From positions 1 through 50,048 of the forward strand of contig NZ_KB889705.1 of NCBI RefSeq assembly GCF_000372745.1: DNA of 50,048 nucleotides, in the 5' to 3' direction. This stretch comes from Embleya scabrispora DSM 41855. Its GTDB lineage: Bacteria > Actinomycetota > Actinomycetes > Streptomycetales > Streptomycetaceae. Numbering within the stretch: position 1 is the first letter of the stretch; every line of letters starts with the position of its first letter. The position numbers and the translations under genes were made by a program. This document shows, in pieces, positions 26,666-35,081 of this stretch. Under the pieces are notes generated by a model. It was not told the DNA's origin, did not search any database, and worked only from the letters and a program-made list of their open reading frames with translations.

Positions 26666-28282
26666 CTACTTGTTCTTGCGCTCAGGGCGCGTCATCCACA
26701 GCAGGCCACGGGCGTCCAGCACGGCTTGGTTGCCGCGGACGGTGCGGGTGAGCGGCTCGGTCGTGCGCGCATATGCCTCGCGGGCCAGTCCCAGAAAGGC
26801 GTCGCGCGCGGCGCGGATGTCCAAGCCGCCATCGGGGTCCTTGCCGGTGCGATCGAGGTGGTCGAAGCGAATCCAGAACTCACGTTCGGCAGCGGGCCAG
26901 TACAGGGCCTCGGCCTGTGGGACGAGTTTGCCTGCGTGCTTGGGATCGCCCCTCGTGTACAGCGCCCAGGCCTTGCGTACCGCTTCGGTGAGGTTCTCCC
27001 CGTACCGTTCACCGAGCCTGCGCAAGCGACCGACCGCGACCTGAGCATCGGGGAACCGATCGGACAGGTGGCCCACAGTCGCGGAAGTGAGTCCGCTGAC
27101 GAGCTGGGTGTTCTTGGCCTTGTTCTGATCGAAGCCGAGTGCCCGGACGCGCAGTTGCTCGGTGAGCTCTACCGCCGTTGCGAACACCTTTGGTGGCTCC
27201 AGCGTGGTTTCCTCGCCGTCGGCCTCCGGCGGCCGGTGCAGCAGCAGACCGTCCAGGTCCCTCCACAGGGCTCGGTTCGCCTTGGCCCGCCGGGCGGTGC
27301 GAATCTCCTCCCCCGGCTTGTTCTTGTCGAGCCTGCGTTCCCAGATGAGGTACGGATCGTCGAAGGCTCCGGGGAGGCGGTATGCCCAGGTGATGCGGGC
27401 GTTCGTGACGCGCTCTCGGCGAGCATCGGGCTGGAGTAGGAGAGCATGCCGCGAGGTGTCCGTCCACCAGCCGCAGGGGCCGACCGGCACCGGCGGAGCG
27501 CCCGCCGGGTCGGTCGGCTCGTCCCGCTCCCAGGGGCACAGATCTTCCTCGCGTCGCACCTCTGTCCCCGGCCGCACGAGCCCGGCGAGCAGGGTGACCA
27601 GTAACGAGTCCCCTTCCGGGTGGTAGGAGAGCGAGCTGAAGAGCGGTCCGCGCTTGGCCTCGGAGATCCGCTCCCCGTGGAGTGCGCGGGCGGTGCACTT
27701 GCCGGGAGCGCCGTAGTAGTGCCACATCAGCAGGTACGGCACTGCCGTGGCTGCGGAGGGCGGGCGCGGGGCGCTGTCGCGAACGTGGCCGAACCAGGAG
27801 TGGTTGTTGCCCGAAGGCCGGGTCATCACCAGCTTGTTCACGCCGGTCGACTCGGTGCACTCGTCCGCCAGACGCGAGTCCTGCAGCCACGGACGGCCGG
27901 TGGCGTCGTCGAAGAGAAAGAATCGCTCGTGACGCTGGGAGATGTAGTTCTCGATGCCGCCCTGCGGCAACGCGCGGTGTTTCAGGATGCGCGCGCGCCG
28001 GTGCATCCAGTCGCCGTTCCGATCCCGGTCGTCCTGATCCTGGGCGTCCCGATCCTGGTCGTCTTGATCCTCGTAGTGCCGCCGCTCCTGGTCGAGCTTG
28101 GTGACCCGCGCGGTGAGCGCGTACAGCACCCGCAGGAGCGCCGACTGGGCGGCGGCAAGCGGGACATCCAGGGCTTCGATGTGCTGGCAACGCTCCAGAA
28201 GCCCCCGGAAACCGACGGACTCGGGGCCATCCTGGCCGGGGAGCCAGCGCACGGGGATCCACGGCTCGTCGAAGAGATTCAT
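26666..28282 (-). CDS. cas8e: Cascade large subunit Cas8e (Cse1/CasA)
   Basis: 538 residues counting from ATG 28282 (MNLFDEPWIPVRWLPGQDG, the classic Cse1 N-terminus). The open frame extends 38 codons further upstream, but that part is not family-like. LLRVLYALTARV, HRRARILKHRALPQGGIENY and the GNNHSWFGHVRDSAPRPPSA region follow in the usual order. Cas8e recognises the PAM and recruits Cas3. The 182 bases between cas3 and this start hold no extra gene. A short D/R/Q-rich low-complexity insert (DDQDRDAQDQDDRDRNGD) near residue 70 is unusual. Confidence 0.94.
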   Translation of the reverse strand: MNLFDEPWIPVRWLPGQDGPESVGFRGLLERCQHIEALDVPLAAAQSALLRVLYALTARVTKLDQERRHYEDQDDQDRDAQDQDDRDRNGDWMHRRARILKHRALPQGGIENYISQRHERFFLFDDATGRPWLQDSRLADECTESTGVNKLVMTRPSGNNHSWFGHVRDSAPRPPSAATAVPYLLMWHYYGAPGKCTARALHGERISEAKRGPLFSSLSYHPEGDSLLVTLLAGLVRPGTEVRREEDLCPWERDEPTDPAGAPPVPVGPCGWWTDTSRHALLLQPDARRERVTNARITWAYRLPGAFDDPYLIWERRLDKNKPGEEIRTARRAKANRALWRDLDGLLLHRPPEADGEETTLEPPKVFATAVELTEQLRVRALGFDQNKAKNTQLVSGLTSATVGHLSDRFPDAQVAVGRLRRLGERYGENLTEAVRKAWALYTRGDPKHAGKLVPQAEALYWPAAEREFWIRFDHLDRTGKDPDGGLDIRAARDAFLGLAREAYARTTEPLTRTVRGNQAVLDARGLLWMTRPERKNK

Positions 28283-28464
28283 CGCCTGTGGCACTTCCAC
28301 AGTTCTCCCGGTCTCCTGTTCGTTTCCGTCCCGCAGGGCCGCACGGCAAGTCCGTCTCGTCGGAATGGCGCGCACCAATGGTGCTGTCGAGGGCACCTTC
28401 CGTAGCCGTTGGTTGTCGGAGATCGTAAGCGGTCACGGCTCGCAGCGCGGCCCGTTTCGGGGAA

Positions 28465-31278
28465 TCAACCGAGTCTGACCAGGCCGGTCCTGGTGAGTTC
28501 GAGCCGCATGCTCCCGAGGAGTCCGGTATAGGTATCGCTGGCTCCGCTGACCACCACCGGGTACACGTGGTTCAGCCATGTCCGCTTCTTCCAGTGGTTG
28601 TACTTGATGTTGTCGAATCGATCGCGGCCGATCTGCGCCGAGATCCCGCCCTCGGGCGCCCAGTGCGCCGGAACCGAGATCGTATGTTGGGCCAGAGCGG
28701 CCACGGCCGGACTACGCTTGTCGCCCCCCACGAACGGCACCTTTTCCTTCCCCTCCGGATCCAGGTAGGCGGTCTTGTCCCGGAGGTGGACGCACAGAAC
28801 ATACGCCTGCTCGAACCCCATCGTGGCCGCGAGATGCGCCTCGGTGAGACCGCGCTCGGCCCGGGTCAGCGCATACAGGTCGTCGTGAACGTCCGCCGGG
28901 CTCGGGATGCCGGTGAGCCTGGCGTCGTGCAGCAGCCTGGCCTCGTGGCCGTGGGCCTCGGTGTCCAGTCGGCGCTGCCGCACAGCCGATACGTCGTCGA
29001 GAGTGGCCAGGTAACTGTCCGAGTCGTACACCTGGCGGATCAACCGCTCGACGTGATCGGGGAGAAGGAGTTCCGAACCGTGGGAACGGAGCGTTCGGAT
29101 CGTGCGCTGCCTCAGCGCTCGGTCCATCGGCGAATCGGCCTGTGCCTCGCTTCCCAGGAGCAGTAGATGCCGACCGCGGGAGGCACGGGCCAGCAGCGAG
29201 GGCAGCGGGACCACAGGTGTGACGACCCACTCGAAGCGGAAGGGGAGATGTTCGGCGAAGGAAGCGGTGGTAACGAGCACCGAATCGCCTTGCGCCGGGT
29301 CTTGGTGAGCTGCTGTGCACTCCGCCACAAGTTCGCGGACACGATATCGGGGGAAGCGCGAGTGCAGCAGCCGAAGCTCGCGGGGCATCGCGCGCCGGCG
29401 ATGCAGATGTTCGAGCGCACGGAAGGTCCGCTGGGCTTCCTCCTCACTGCTGCAGCACACGAGGGTCGAGCCGCTGTCCCCGACTTCGCGCATGACGGAG
29501 TCCACGTACGTGTCTGCGCCGCCGGGCCACGGGTGGACTTCGGACACGGAGACGCGCAGAACCGAGTCCGCAGGAGGATCGACCGCGAATTCGGTGACCG
29601 CGCCGTCCTGTCCGTCGACATGCAGCCAACCCGGCTGTGGCAGTTCCGCCGACGAGCGCGCGCCCTCCTGTCCGCTCCGCGTTCCCCGAGCCAGTCGCGC
29701 GCCCCTTTGATAGGCCTGCACCAAGCGATGGGCACTCGCGCCGGCCAGGGTGTCGGTCAGCAGCACGACGGATGCCCCGAGCGCCGCCAGCCACTCCACG
29801 AGCAGGCACAGGAGTTGATGCAGCCGGGGCTTCTGCGGACGCACGTCGTCCACCACGAGAACCTTCTCGCTGAGTGCGAAGAGCCGCACGGCGTTGTCCG
29901 GCACCGGCAGGACGGCCGGCAGGAATTGGTCGTGGGCGCCCACCCCGAGGGGAGCCAGTAGCCCGCGCCGCCGCAGGGTGAGCCACTGCTGTGCGACGGC
30001 CCGGGCCTGTGGCGTGTCGAAGCTGAGTTCGGGGATCTCCTCGGAGGCCGACTCGGGATCGCTGTCGAAGGCCATTTGGTGAAGACGGGTGAGCGTACCG
30101 AAGCCCTCCAAAAGCATGCCCGCCAACGACGCCAACTCTCCCGACGCCTCATCGAGGTGAAGCTCTTCCGGCAGGGCGAGAGCAATACCCCGAGCCCCGG
30201 ACGCCCGGCCCAACCGCGAGGCCGCGACCAGCCCGAGCCGCCGGCGGGCGGGCCCAGCCGGAGCGCTAACGAGCAGCATGCCGGGACCTGCGGGCTCGGT
30301 CGTTGTGAGCAACTGTTGCGCGAGCCGACCGTGCACGGAGCCGTCCGGGAACCCGGCCGCACTCAACAGCTTCTCCCTCGCCGGGGTGGCGAATCCGCAC
30401 TGCCCCAGAGTTCGCTGCTCAACCCCGGTCCGGGCCACCTCCCGGGCACGCTCCCAGTGCTGCGCAAGGGCTTTGCTGCAGCAGCACTCTTCGTCCTCGA
30501 GACGCCGCACCGTGTTGATCGACTCCTTGTCGCTGGCCATCCAGTCCGCCACCATCACCGCGCCGAGCACCACGACCGCGAGCTCGGCCGGGAGAGTTCC
30601 GGTGGGTACCGGGCCGTCGTGCGCGATCAGCGTGCGCAATACACGGACGTGGTGCAGGCGTTGCTCAGGCCACTTGCCCTTCCCGGCCTGCGGTAGGAAC
30701 GTCGCCGGATGCTTCAACTGCCGACGGTCCATCCGCGGGTGGAAGACTCCGTGGTGGCCACCGAGCAACTGCCCGATAGCGTGACCGACCCGGTCGCCGA
30801 CCGGCCCCTCGGGATCACCCGGCGGATAGCCCAGCTGTTCGAGAATCCCGGGCAGGGTCCAGTGCGTGATCTTGCCGTGTGGGCCCGCGCCGTTGTCCGT
30901 GCCGCCTGTGCCGTTCCAGTAGCGGCGGTCGGCGAATACCTTCTCGAAGCACCCCGGGTACCCCTTCCGCACTGAGTGCTGGTACGACGGTGAAATCTTC
31001 CCCACGTCGTGCAGCGCCGCCCAAAAGGCCAGTTCTCGCGTGGCATCGAGCTCCGACAACCCCAAGGCCAGAGCGATCCGGGCATGCATGCGCGGGCCGA
31101 CAGCCGACTCCCACAAGGCCGCGAAGTAAGCGCCGGTGTCGACGAGGTGGCACACCACCGGGTATGGGGGCTTCATGCCTTGCTCCTTGCCCCATAGGCG
31201 GACGTCCAGGAGCCGGGGATTGCCGTGGTGGCAGCGGTTGTTCTCGGCGCCGACGCCACATTCGGTGGTGATCTCCAT
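28465..31278 (-). CDS. cas3: Cas3 with intact HD nuclease but degenerate helicase motifs
   Basis: 937 residues from ATG 31278 (MEITTECGVGAE). HD domain: CHLVDTGAYFAALW, AALHDVGKISPSYQH (about residue 86), LLGGHHGVF and VMVADWMAS keep all expected His/Asp ligands. In the helicase part, the position of Walker A reads LLVSAPAGPARRRLGL (about 335-345) instead of G-x-G-K-T. DEVH is replaced by VLVVDDVRPQ (about 472), SAT by LTDTLAG, and the Q-R-x-G-R motif VI by LLARASRGRH (about 690-700). The surrounding fold is still recognisable, for example HQLLCLLVEWLAALGASVVL. The frame is uninterrupted and the length normal, so this is not simple decay. A Cascade-recruited, ATP-independent nicking nuclease is the inferred function. 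Confidence 0.88.
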   Translation of the reverse strand: MEITTECGVGAENNRCHHGNPRLLDVRLWGKEQGMKPPYPVVCHLVDTGAYFAALWESAVGPRMHARIALALGLSELDATRELAFWAALHDVGKISPSYQHSVRKGYPGCFEKVFADRRYWNGTGGTDNGAGPHGKITHWTLPGILEQLGYPPGDPEGPVGDRVGHAIGQLLGGHHGVFHPRMDRRQLKHPATFLPQAGKGKWPEQRLHHVRVLRTLIAHDGPVPTGTLPAELAVVVLGAVMVADWMASDKESINTVRRLEDEECCCSKALAQHWERAREVARTGVEQRTLGQCGFATPAREKLLSAAGFPDGSVHGRLAQQLLTTTEPAGPGMLLVSAPAGPARRRLGLVAASRLGRASGARGIALALPEELHLDEASGELASLAGMLLEGFGTLTRLHQMAFDSDPESASEEIPELSFDTPQARAVAQQWLTLRRRGLLAPLGVGAHDQFLPAVLPVPDNAVRLFALSEKVLVVDDVRPQKPRLHQLLCLLVEWLAALGASVVLLTDTLAGASAHRLVQAYQRGARLARGTRSGQEGARSSAELPQPGWLHVDGQDGAVTEFAVDPPADSVLRVSVSEVHPWPGGADTYVDSVMREVGDSGSTLVCCSSEEEAQRTFRALEHLHRRRAMPRELRLLHSRFPRYRVRELVAECTAAHQDPAQGDSVLVTTASFAEHLPFRFEWVVTPVVPLPSLLARASRGRHLLLLGSEAQADSPMDRALRQRTIRTLRSHGSELLLPDHVERLIRQVYDSDSYLATLDDVSAVRQRRLDTEAHGHEARLLHDARLTGIPSPADVHDDLYALTRAERGLTEAHLAATMGFEQAYVLCVHLRDKTAYLDPEGKEKVPFVGGDKRSPAVAALAQHTISVPAHWAPEGGISAQIGRDRFDNIKYNHWKKRTWLNHVYPVVVSGASDTYTGLLGSMRLELTRTGLVRLG

Positions 31279-31457
31279 GCGAGTGTTGTAGCAGCCGTCA
31301 TGAGCCAACCGGCGGCGAACGGCGAGTACTTGGCGTACAGTCGACGGTGGGTCGAGGAGATCCGGCGCCACACGGCAGGGGATGCGTCCCCACGGCCAGT
31401 GACACCGCCCCGCGGGTCCAGCCGGCCCGTGGCACCGAATCTCCCAGAGGTGTCTAC

Positions 31458-31565
31458 ATGAACGAGTCCCAGAACCGCTGCGGTGGGTTCCTCAAGCTGG
31501 TCGCCGGCTCCTTCGTCGGCAAGGTGCTTGCGGGCATCCTGCTGGAGTGGTGGTCAGGGCAGTAG
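31458..31565 (+). CDS. 35-residue hydrophobic peptide divergent from cas3
   Basis: ATG 31458 is preceded by AGAGG nine bases upstream and opens MNESQNRCGGFLKLVAGSFV followed by GKVLAGILLEWWSGQ. Residues about 10-31 form a hydrophobic or amphipathic helix ending in two tryptophans, as in small membrane-acting peptides. A perfect UUCG-loop terminator begins 12 bases after the stop, which supports a real transcription unit. It is the first gene on the other side of the cas3 promoter region. No family is recognised; small toxin or holin-like peptide is one possibility. Confidence 0.5.
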   Translation: MNESQNRCGGFLKLVAGSFVGKVLAGILLEWWSGQ

Positions 31566-31576
31566 TCCCAACCCAC

Positions 31577-31598
31577 GGCCCGGACTTCGGTCCGGGCC
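31577..31598 (+). terminator. UUCG-loop terminator after the 35-residue peptide gene
   Basis: Stem GGCCCGGAC / GTCCGGGCC (9 bp, perfect) with tetraloop TTCG, followed by ACCTTGTT. Confidence 0.85.
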
Positions 31599-31616
31599 AC
31601 CTTGTTCCCGGGACCC

Positions 31617-31645
31617 GGCGATATCGCCCGGTCATCGATATCGCC
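31617..31645. repeat. Inverted repeat GGCGATATCG with 9-base spacer
   Basis: Left arm GGCGATATCG (31617-31626) and right arm CGATATCGCC (31636-31645) are perfect complements around CCCGGTCAT. It lies downstream of the recombinase gene (31892-32938). The size and layout fit a site bound by a dimeric protein or a recombinase; no function can be shown. The remaining bases 31646-31891 show no gene. Confidence 0.6.
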
Positions 31646-31891
31646 ACCCCCGAGATCGTGGGCCGGGCCACTGCGGTCCCGAGCGATGGCCCATACGGGC
31701 GGGTGCCGCTCAACGCGCCGCTCCGAGATGGATGTTCGTCCGGGGCCGGAACGCACGGACCAGACACAGGGCCTTCGCCCCGGATGAGCATGCGGATGGC
31801 GCCCATACTTACCCGCCCCGATGACAGGATCGGTGACCCGGATCCGCGCTACCGCCGGGGAACGCCCGGGCATCTCATCCCGGCGCCGCGG

Positions 31892-32938
31892 TCACAGCAC
31901 GCCATCGAGGACGTTCTCGTGGAATTGCCTTGCGCGGCGCACGTATTCATGGACGACCGGCGAGTTCGGACTCCAGCGACCGTGGACCGCGATGTCGTGG
32001 ACGGAGGCGCCTCCGTCGGCCGCGGCGGTGGCGCCGCCGGAGCGCAGGGAGTGTGCGGTCACCAGGTACGCGGAGGGCACGTCGGCCAGGACGGCGCGTT
32101 TGCGGACGATCCTGTTCGCGTGGTGATCGCTGAGCGAGGAGCCGATGCTCTGGCTCGAGCCCTTCCCGATCGAGCGGATCAGTCGTCCCGTGGTGACGCC
32201 GCGTTCAGCCAGCGCCGTACACCAGGCTGAGACGGCCCGCACCGGATCGATGTCGGGGTGTCGTCCGTGCGGGATGGCGACGACGACGCCCTCGGCCCTG
32301 CGGTCCGTCTTGGACCTGAGGATGCGTACCAGCAGGCCGCGTTCCTCCACGCTCACGTCATCCAGGTCCAGCGCGACGATCTCACTGCGGCGCCCCATCA
32401 GCGCGAAACCCAGGACCAGGATCACTCGGTCCCGCAGGCCCGACAGGGCGGTGGTGTCACACGTCGCGACCGCAGCACGCAGAGCGTCGACGCGCAGCGG
32501 CGGGGCCTTGCGCTTGGCCAACCCCCGGTCGGCGCGCTCGCGTTGGTGGTCGTCGATCACCTTGCGCGCGGTGGTGGTGTCCGGGATCGGCACCCCGTCC
32601 GCGCGGTGACGCGCGCACACCGCGTACATCGCCCGCCGGATGGTGGAGGGCGCGTAGTCGGCGACGACCAGGTGGGTGACGTAGGCGGCCAGAGTCGCCC
32701 ACGTCGTGGGCAACGCGACCCGCGGTGCGGGCCGCCCGGCACGGTCTCGGGCCGTCGCGCACCAGCGCTCGAACGCCTCCCAGTCCCGCGTGTAGGCGCG
32801 CACTGTCTCCCCGGAACGCCCGCGCAGAACCCGCCGGATCGTCTCGTCGGGCAATTCGAAGTCGGCCGCGCCATACGCGGGGACAACCTCGGCCTCCACC
32901 AACGACTCACTACGCGGGGCGAGTTCGCCCCCGCTCAC
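31892..32938 (-). CDS. Tyrosine recombinase (phage integrase/Xer-like)
   Basis: 348 residues from GTG 32938, which overlaps the stop of the small upstream gene (GTGA); the frame is open to 32962. The SAM-like N-terminal domain covers about 30-150 (TIRRVLRGRSGETVRAYTRD, ERWCAT). The catalytic domain contains the expected residues in order: Arg in GFALMGRRSEIVALDLDDV, Lys in ILRSKTDR, H-x-x-R in TAHSLRSGGATAAA, then HGRWSPNSPVVHEYVR with the His/Trp position and the nucleophilic Tyr. The enzyme should cut and rejoin DNA at a specific site. The 34-bp palindrome at 33163-33196, just upstream of this operon, is an obvious candidate. Confidence 0.92.
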   Translation of the reverse strand: MSGGELAPRSESLVEAEVVPAYGAADFELPDETIRRVLRGRSGETVRAYTRDWEAFERWCATARDRAGRPAPRVALPTTWATLAAYVTHLVVADYAPSTIRRAMYAVCARHRADGVPIPDTTTARKVIDDHQRERADRGLAKRKAPPLRVDALRAAVATCDTTALSGLRDRVILVLGFALMGRRSEIVALDLDDVSVEERGLLVRILRSKTDRRAEGVVVAIPHGRHPDIDPVRAVSAWCTALAERGVTTGRLIRSIGKGSSQSIGSSLSDHHANRIVRKRAVLADVPSAYLVTAHSLRSGGATAAADGGASVHDIAVHGRWSPNSPVVHEYVRRARQFHENVLDGVL

Positions 32939-33132
32939 CGCGCCGCCCTCGACCCGCCGCACACATCCGCCCGCCGCTCACGACGAACCCCGGACGCCGC
33001 AACCCGCCGACACAGGAAGCGCCCGTCGGCGCTCACGGCCCCGAGCCCCCCGAATGCGACTTGCGCCCCCTCCCAGCCGGGACGACCGCGTCGCTCGCCG
33101 AACCGTCTCCACAGATCGACGTCCACGCGCAT
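32935..33132 (-). CDS. Small basic protein coupled to the recombinase
   Basis: 65 residues from ATG 33132, with GGAGG nine bases upstream (the best ribosome-binding site in this part of the window). The sequence begins MRVDVDLWRRFGERRGRPGW and is rich in Arg and Gly. The stop overlaps the recombinase GTG start, so translation is probably coupled. No family is recognised; a DNA-binding accessory factor is a guess from charge and position. Confidence 0.5.
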   Translation of the reverse strand: MRVDVDLWRRFGERRGRPGWEGAQVAFGGLGAVSADGRFLCRRVAASGVRRERRADVCGGSRAAR

Positions 33133-33162
33133 GTTGCGTCCTCCGATCGGCCGCCCGACAGG

Positions 33163-33196
33163 TTCAGGTCCGGTAATGCATGTTACCGGACCTGAA
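33163..33196. repeat. 34-bp loxP-like palindrome, candidate recombination site
   Basis: Perfect 14-base arms TTCAGGTCCGGTAA and TTACCGGACCTGAA flank a 6-base centre TGCATG. Total length 34 bp equals loxP, and the layout is that of Xer/Cre-type tyrosine recombinase sites. It begins 31 bases upstream of the small gene that precedes the tyrosine recombinase. An operator controlling that operon is the alternative. Confidence 0.7.
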
Positions 33197-33460
33197 AGCC
33201 GCGAGTCCGCGAGACAGAAGTCATTCGAACTCGAATGTCTTCTGTCAGAAGCAACGAGAGCGAAGCCCCGCTCGCTTCGTGAGAACGGATGCCCCTCTGC
33301 GGACTCTCTGTGCAGGGAGACAGTCCGGAACCCTGAGGATCCCCGCCGGGAGGTGGGTCAGCCTCCGCGTGTCCACATTGCACAAATCCAGCTTGCATGA
33401 TCGGCGGCGCGTTTCGTGTGAACTGCCCGGGAGTCGTCTGCCGCCCGGGCTCTCCGTCCG
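33197..33460. other. Gene-free stretch
   Basis: No supported gene; composition is less GC-rich than the rest of the window. It presumably holds the promoter of the broken PIN-domain gene that starts at 33461. Confidence 0.4.
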
Positions 33461-34419
33461 ATGAGATATCGATTTCTTTCCGTTGATGCCGTCTGGAATC
33501 ATGAAGTGTTTCGACGATCTGACTTGGGGGATGTCGTGGTGCACGGGCAGGGGCTGTTCGACGGGTTCGAGGCCTATCGAACACCGAGCGATGCCGACTA
33601 CGAAAGCGTTCTTCGCCGGGGATTGATTGCCCTGGATACGAACGTTCTTTTGGATCTCTACAGGATGAATGCCCGCGTTCGCAAGGACATGATGACGGTC
33701 CTTCATACGTTGAAAGACCGCATCTGGATTCCACAACAGGTGATTGTCGAATTCTGGCGGAATCGTTAGGGCGAGGAACTTGTCGCGTACCACGAGAAGA
33801 AGTCAGCAATCACGCGGGAATCCTTGAAAGAGTCCATCGGCAATTCGAGAAAAGTCATCGACGAGTGGGTCGCCAGTGTTCACGCCGGCAGCAACGGGGA
33901 AATTTCCAAACCCCTCTACGACGCACTCGGCCGGATCGAGGATATCTACGGCGACCTCGACAGGATCCTCCGCGAACAGGCGGACCGGGCCACTGTCCTC
34001 GGCATGCGCGACACCAACACGGACCCGGTGATCAGGAAGCTGGAGCCCCTGCTCGACGGGCGGGTCGGACGTCCCTTCGACGAGCAGCGCCACGCCGAGG
34101 AGATCGCCCGGGCAAAGGAGCGGGCAGACGCCAGGATTCCACCCGGCTACAAGGATTTCGAGGACGGAAAGAAGGGTGATGCGGAGGCGGCCGGGGACTA
34201 CCTGGTCTGGCGGCAGCTCCTCGATGAGGCACTGGACCGGAAGACGGACGTCCTCTTCGTCACCAGAGACCGCAAGGAGGACTGGTGGCAGCACGTGTCC
34301 CGGAAACCCACGCGGCTTCCCCGCATCGAACTCGTCGACGAGCTTCGCGCAGTCACCGGACAAAGACTCTTCATAGTCGGGCCCAGTGTGCTCATGAGCC
34401 ACGTCAGTCGACGTCTTCT
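33461..34419 (+). pseudogene. PIN-like nuclease (DUF4935-type) with in-frame stop and frameshift
   Basis: ATG 33461 gives MRYRFLSVDAVWNHEVF and then GLIALDTNVLLDLYRMNARV and WIPQQVIVEFWRNR, a PIN domain with its first Asp and the following Glu. A TAG at 33767-33769 interrupts, but the same frame resumes at once (GEELVAYHEKKSAITRESLK) and continues through a long helical middle. The PIN C-terminal part is DYLVWRQLLDEALDRKTDVL then FVTRDRKEDWW, with the usual acidic positions. Near 34390 the frame shifts into the 34422 gene. PIN nucleases of this type cut RNA and are common in defence islands. Lower GC and codon use suggest a different origin from its neighbours. Confidence 0.7.
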
Positions 34420-34421
34420 CG

Positions 34422-34967
34422 TTGAAAGAGAAGTTCGACGAAGACTACGTGGCCGCCCTGCAGCGCATCGAATCGGCCGAGGCCGACTCGATCCGGCTGC
34501 GAAACTCCACGAGGAAACCCCGATATCGACTCGCCCAGGTTCCCAGAAAAAACAGCGGCGACTATGTCGAGACATTCTGGACGATGGCCCAGATGGTGGA
34601 CGACAACCCACTGCTCGACGCGTGCATAGGGAAATTCATGGAATGCTTCCCCAGTGTCACGCTCATTCCGGAGGCCCGTAGGCGTCTGATGAATCTGGTC
34701 TCGCTCGGGCTGGCCGTCGTGCACGATGACCGCATCCTCCTGACGGCCTCCGGAAGAAGGTTCGTCGGAAGTCGCGATACCACACTGCTCTGCGCTCTCT
34801 TCCTGGAAAGAATCGAAGGCGCCGTCGAAGCCCAGCAAATGTTTCGGCAGGGACTCGAGACCACCGAAATTAAAATCCGTCTCATGAGCCATCCCGAATT
34901 GGAGGTGAGCGCCACGCAATGCGATCTGCTGTTGCGCTGGTTCGAGAGGCTCGACCTGTCGACCTGA
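34422..34967 (+). CDS. Winged-helix-like protein or C-terminal part of the broken PIN protein
   Basis: 181 residues if translation starts at TTG 34422 (MKEKFDEDYVAALQRIESAE). The frame is open back to a stop at 34395, where it joins the PIN gene by a one-frame shift, so it may be the original C-terminal domain. Residues about 60-110 (LLDACIGKFMECFPSVTLIP, RRRLMNLVSLGLAVVHDDRI) look like a winged helix; ALFLERIEGAVEAQQMF follows. No family is recognised. A strong bidirectional hairpin lies 67 bases past the stop. Confidence 0.5.
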   Translation: MKEKFDEDYVAALQRIESAEADSIRLRNSTRKPRYRLAQVPRKNSGDYVETFWTMAQMVDDNPLLDACIGKFMECFPSVTLIPEARRRLMNLVSLGLAVVHDDRILLTASGRRFVGSRDTTLLCALFLERIEGAVEAQQMFRQGLETTEIKIRLMSHPELEVSATQCDLLLRWFERLDLST

Positions 34968-35034
34968 CCGGGCGCCCTTTCCGGCCGGACTCGACCCACT
35001 TTCCGGGAGACCTGCCCCACCATTGCTCTCACTC

Positions 35035-35076
35035 GTGTCGGAGGCCACGCCGGATGTCCGGCGTGGCCTCCGACAC
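35035..35076. terminator. Bidirectional terminator hairpin
   Basis: Perfect 20-bp arms (left arm starts GTGTCGGAGGCCACGC) around a 2-base centre. It lies between the convergent genes ending at 34967 (plus) and 35082 (minus). Confidence 0.9.
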
Positions 35077-35081
35077 GGTGG

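Noticed and set aside
31547-32230. 227-codon plus-strand open frame over the recombinase 3' end
   Set aside because: It starts in the peptide-gene terminator region and runs antisense into a clear recombinase gene; no motif or ribosome-binding site.
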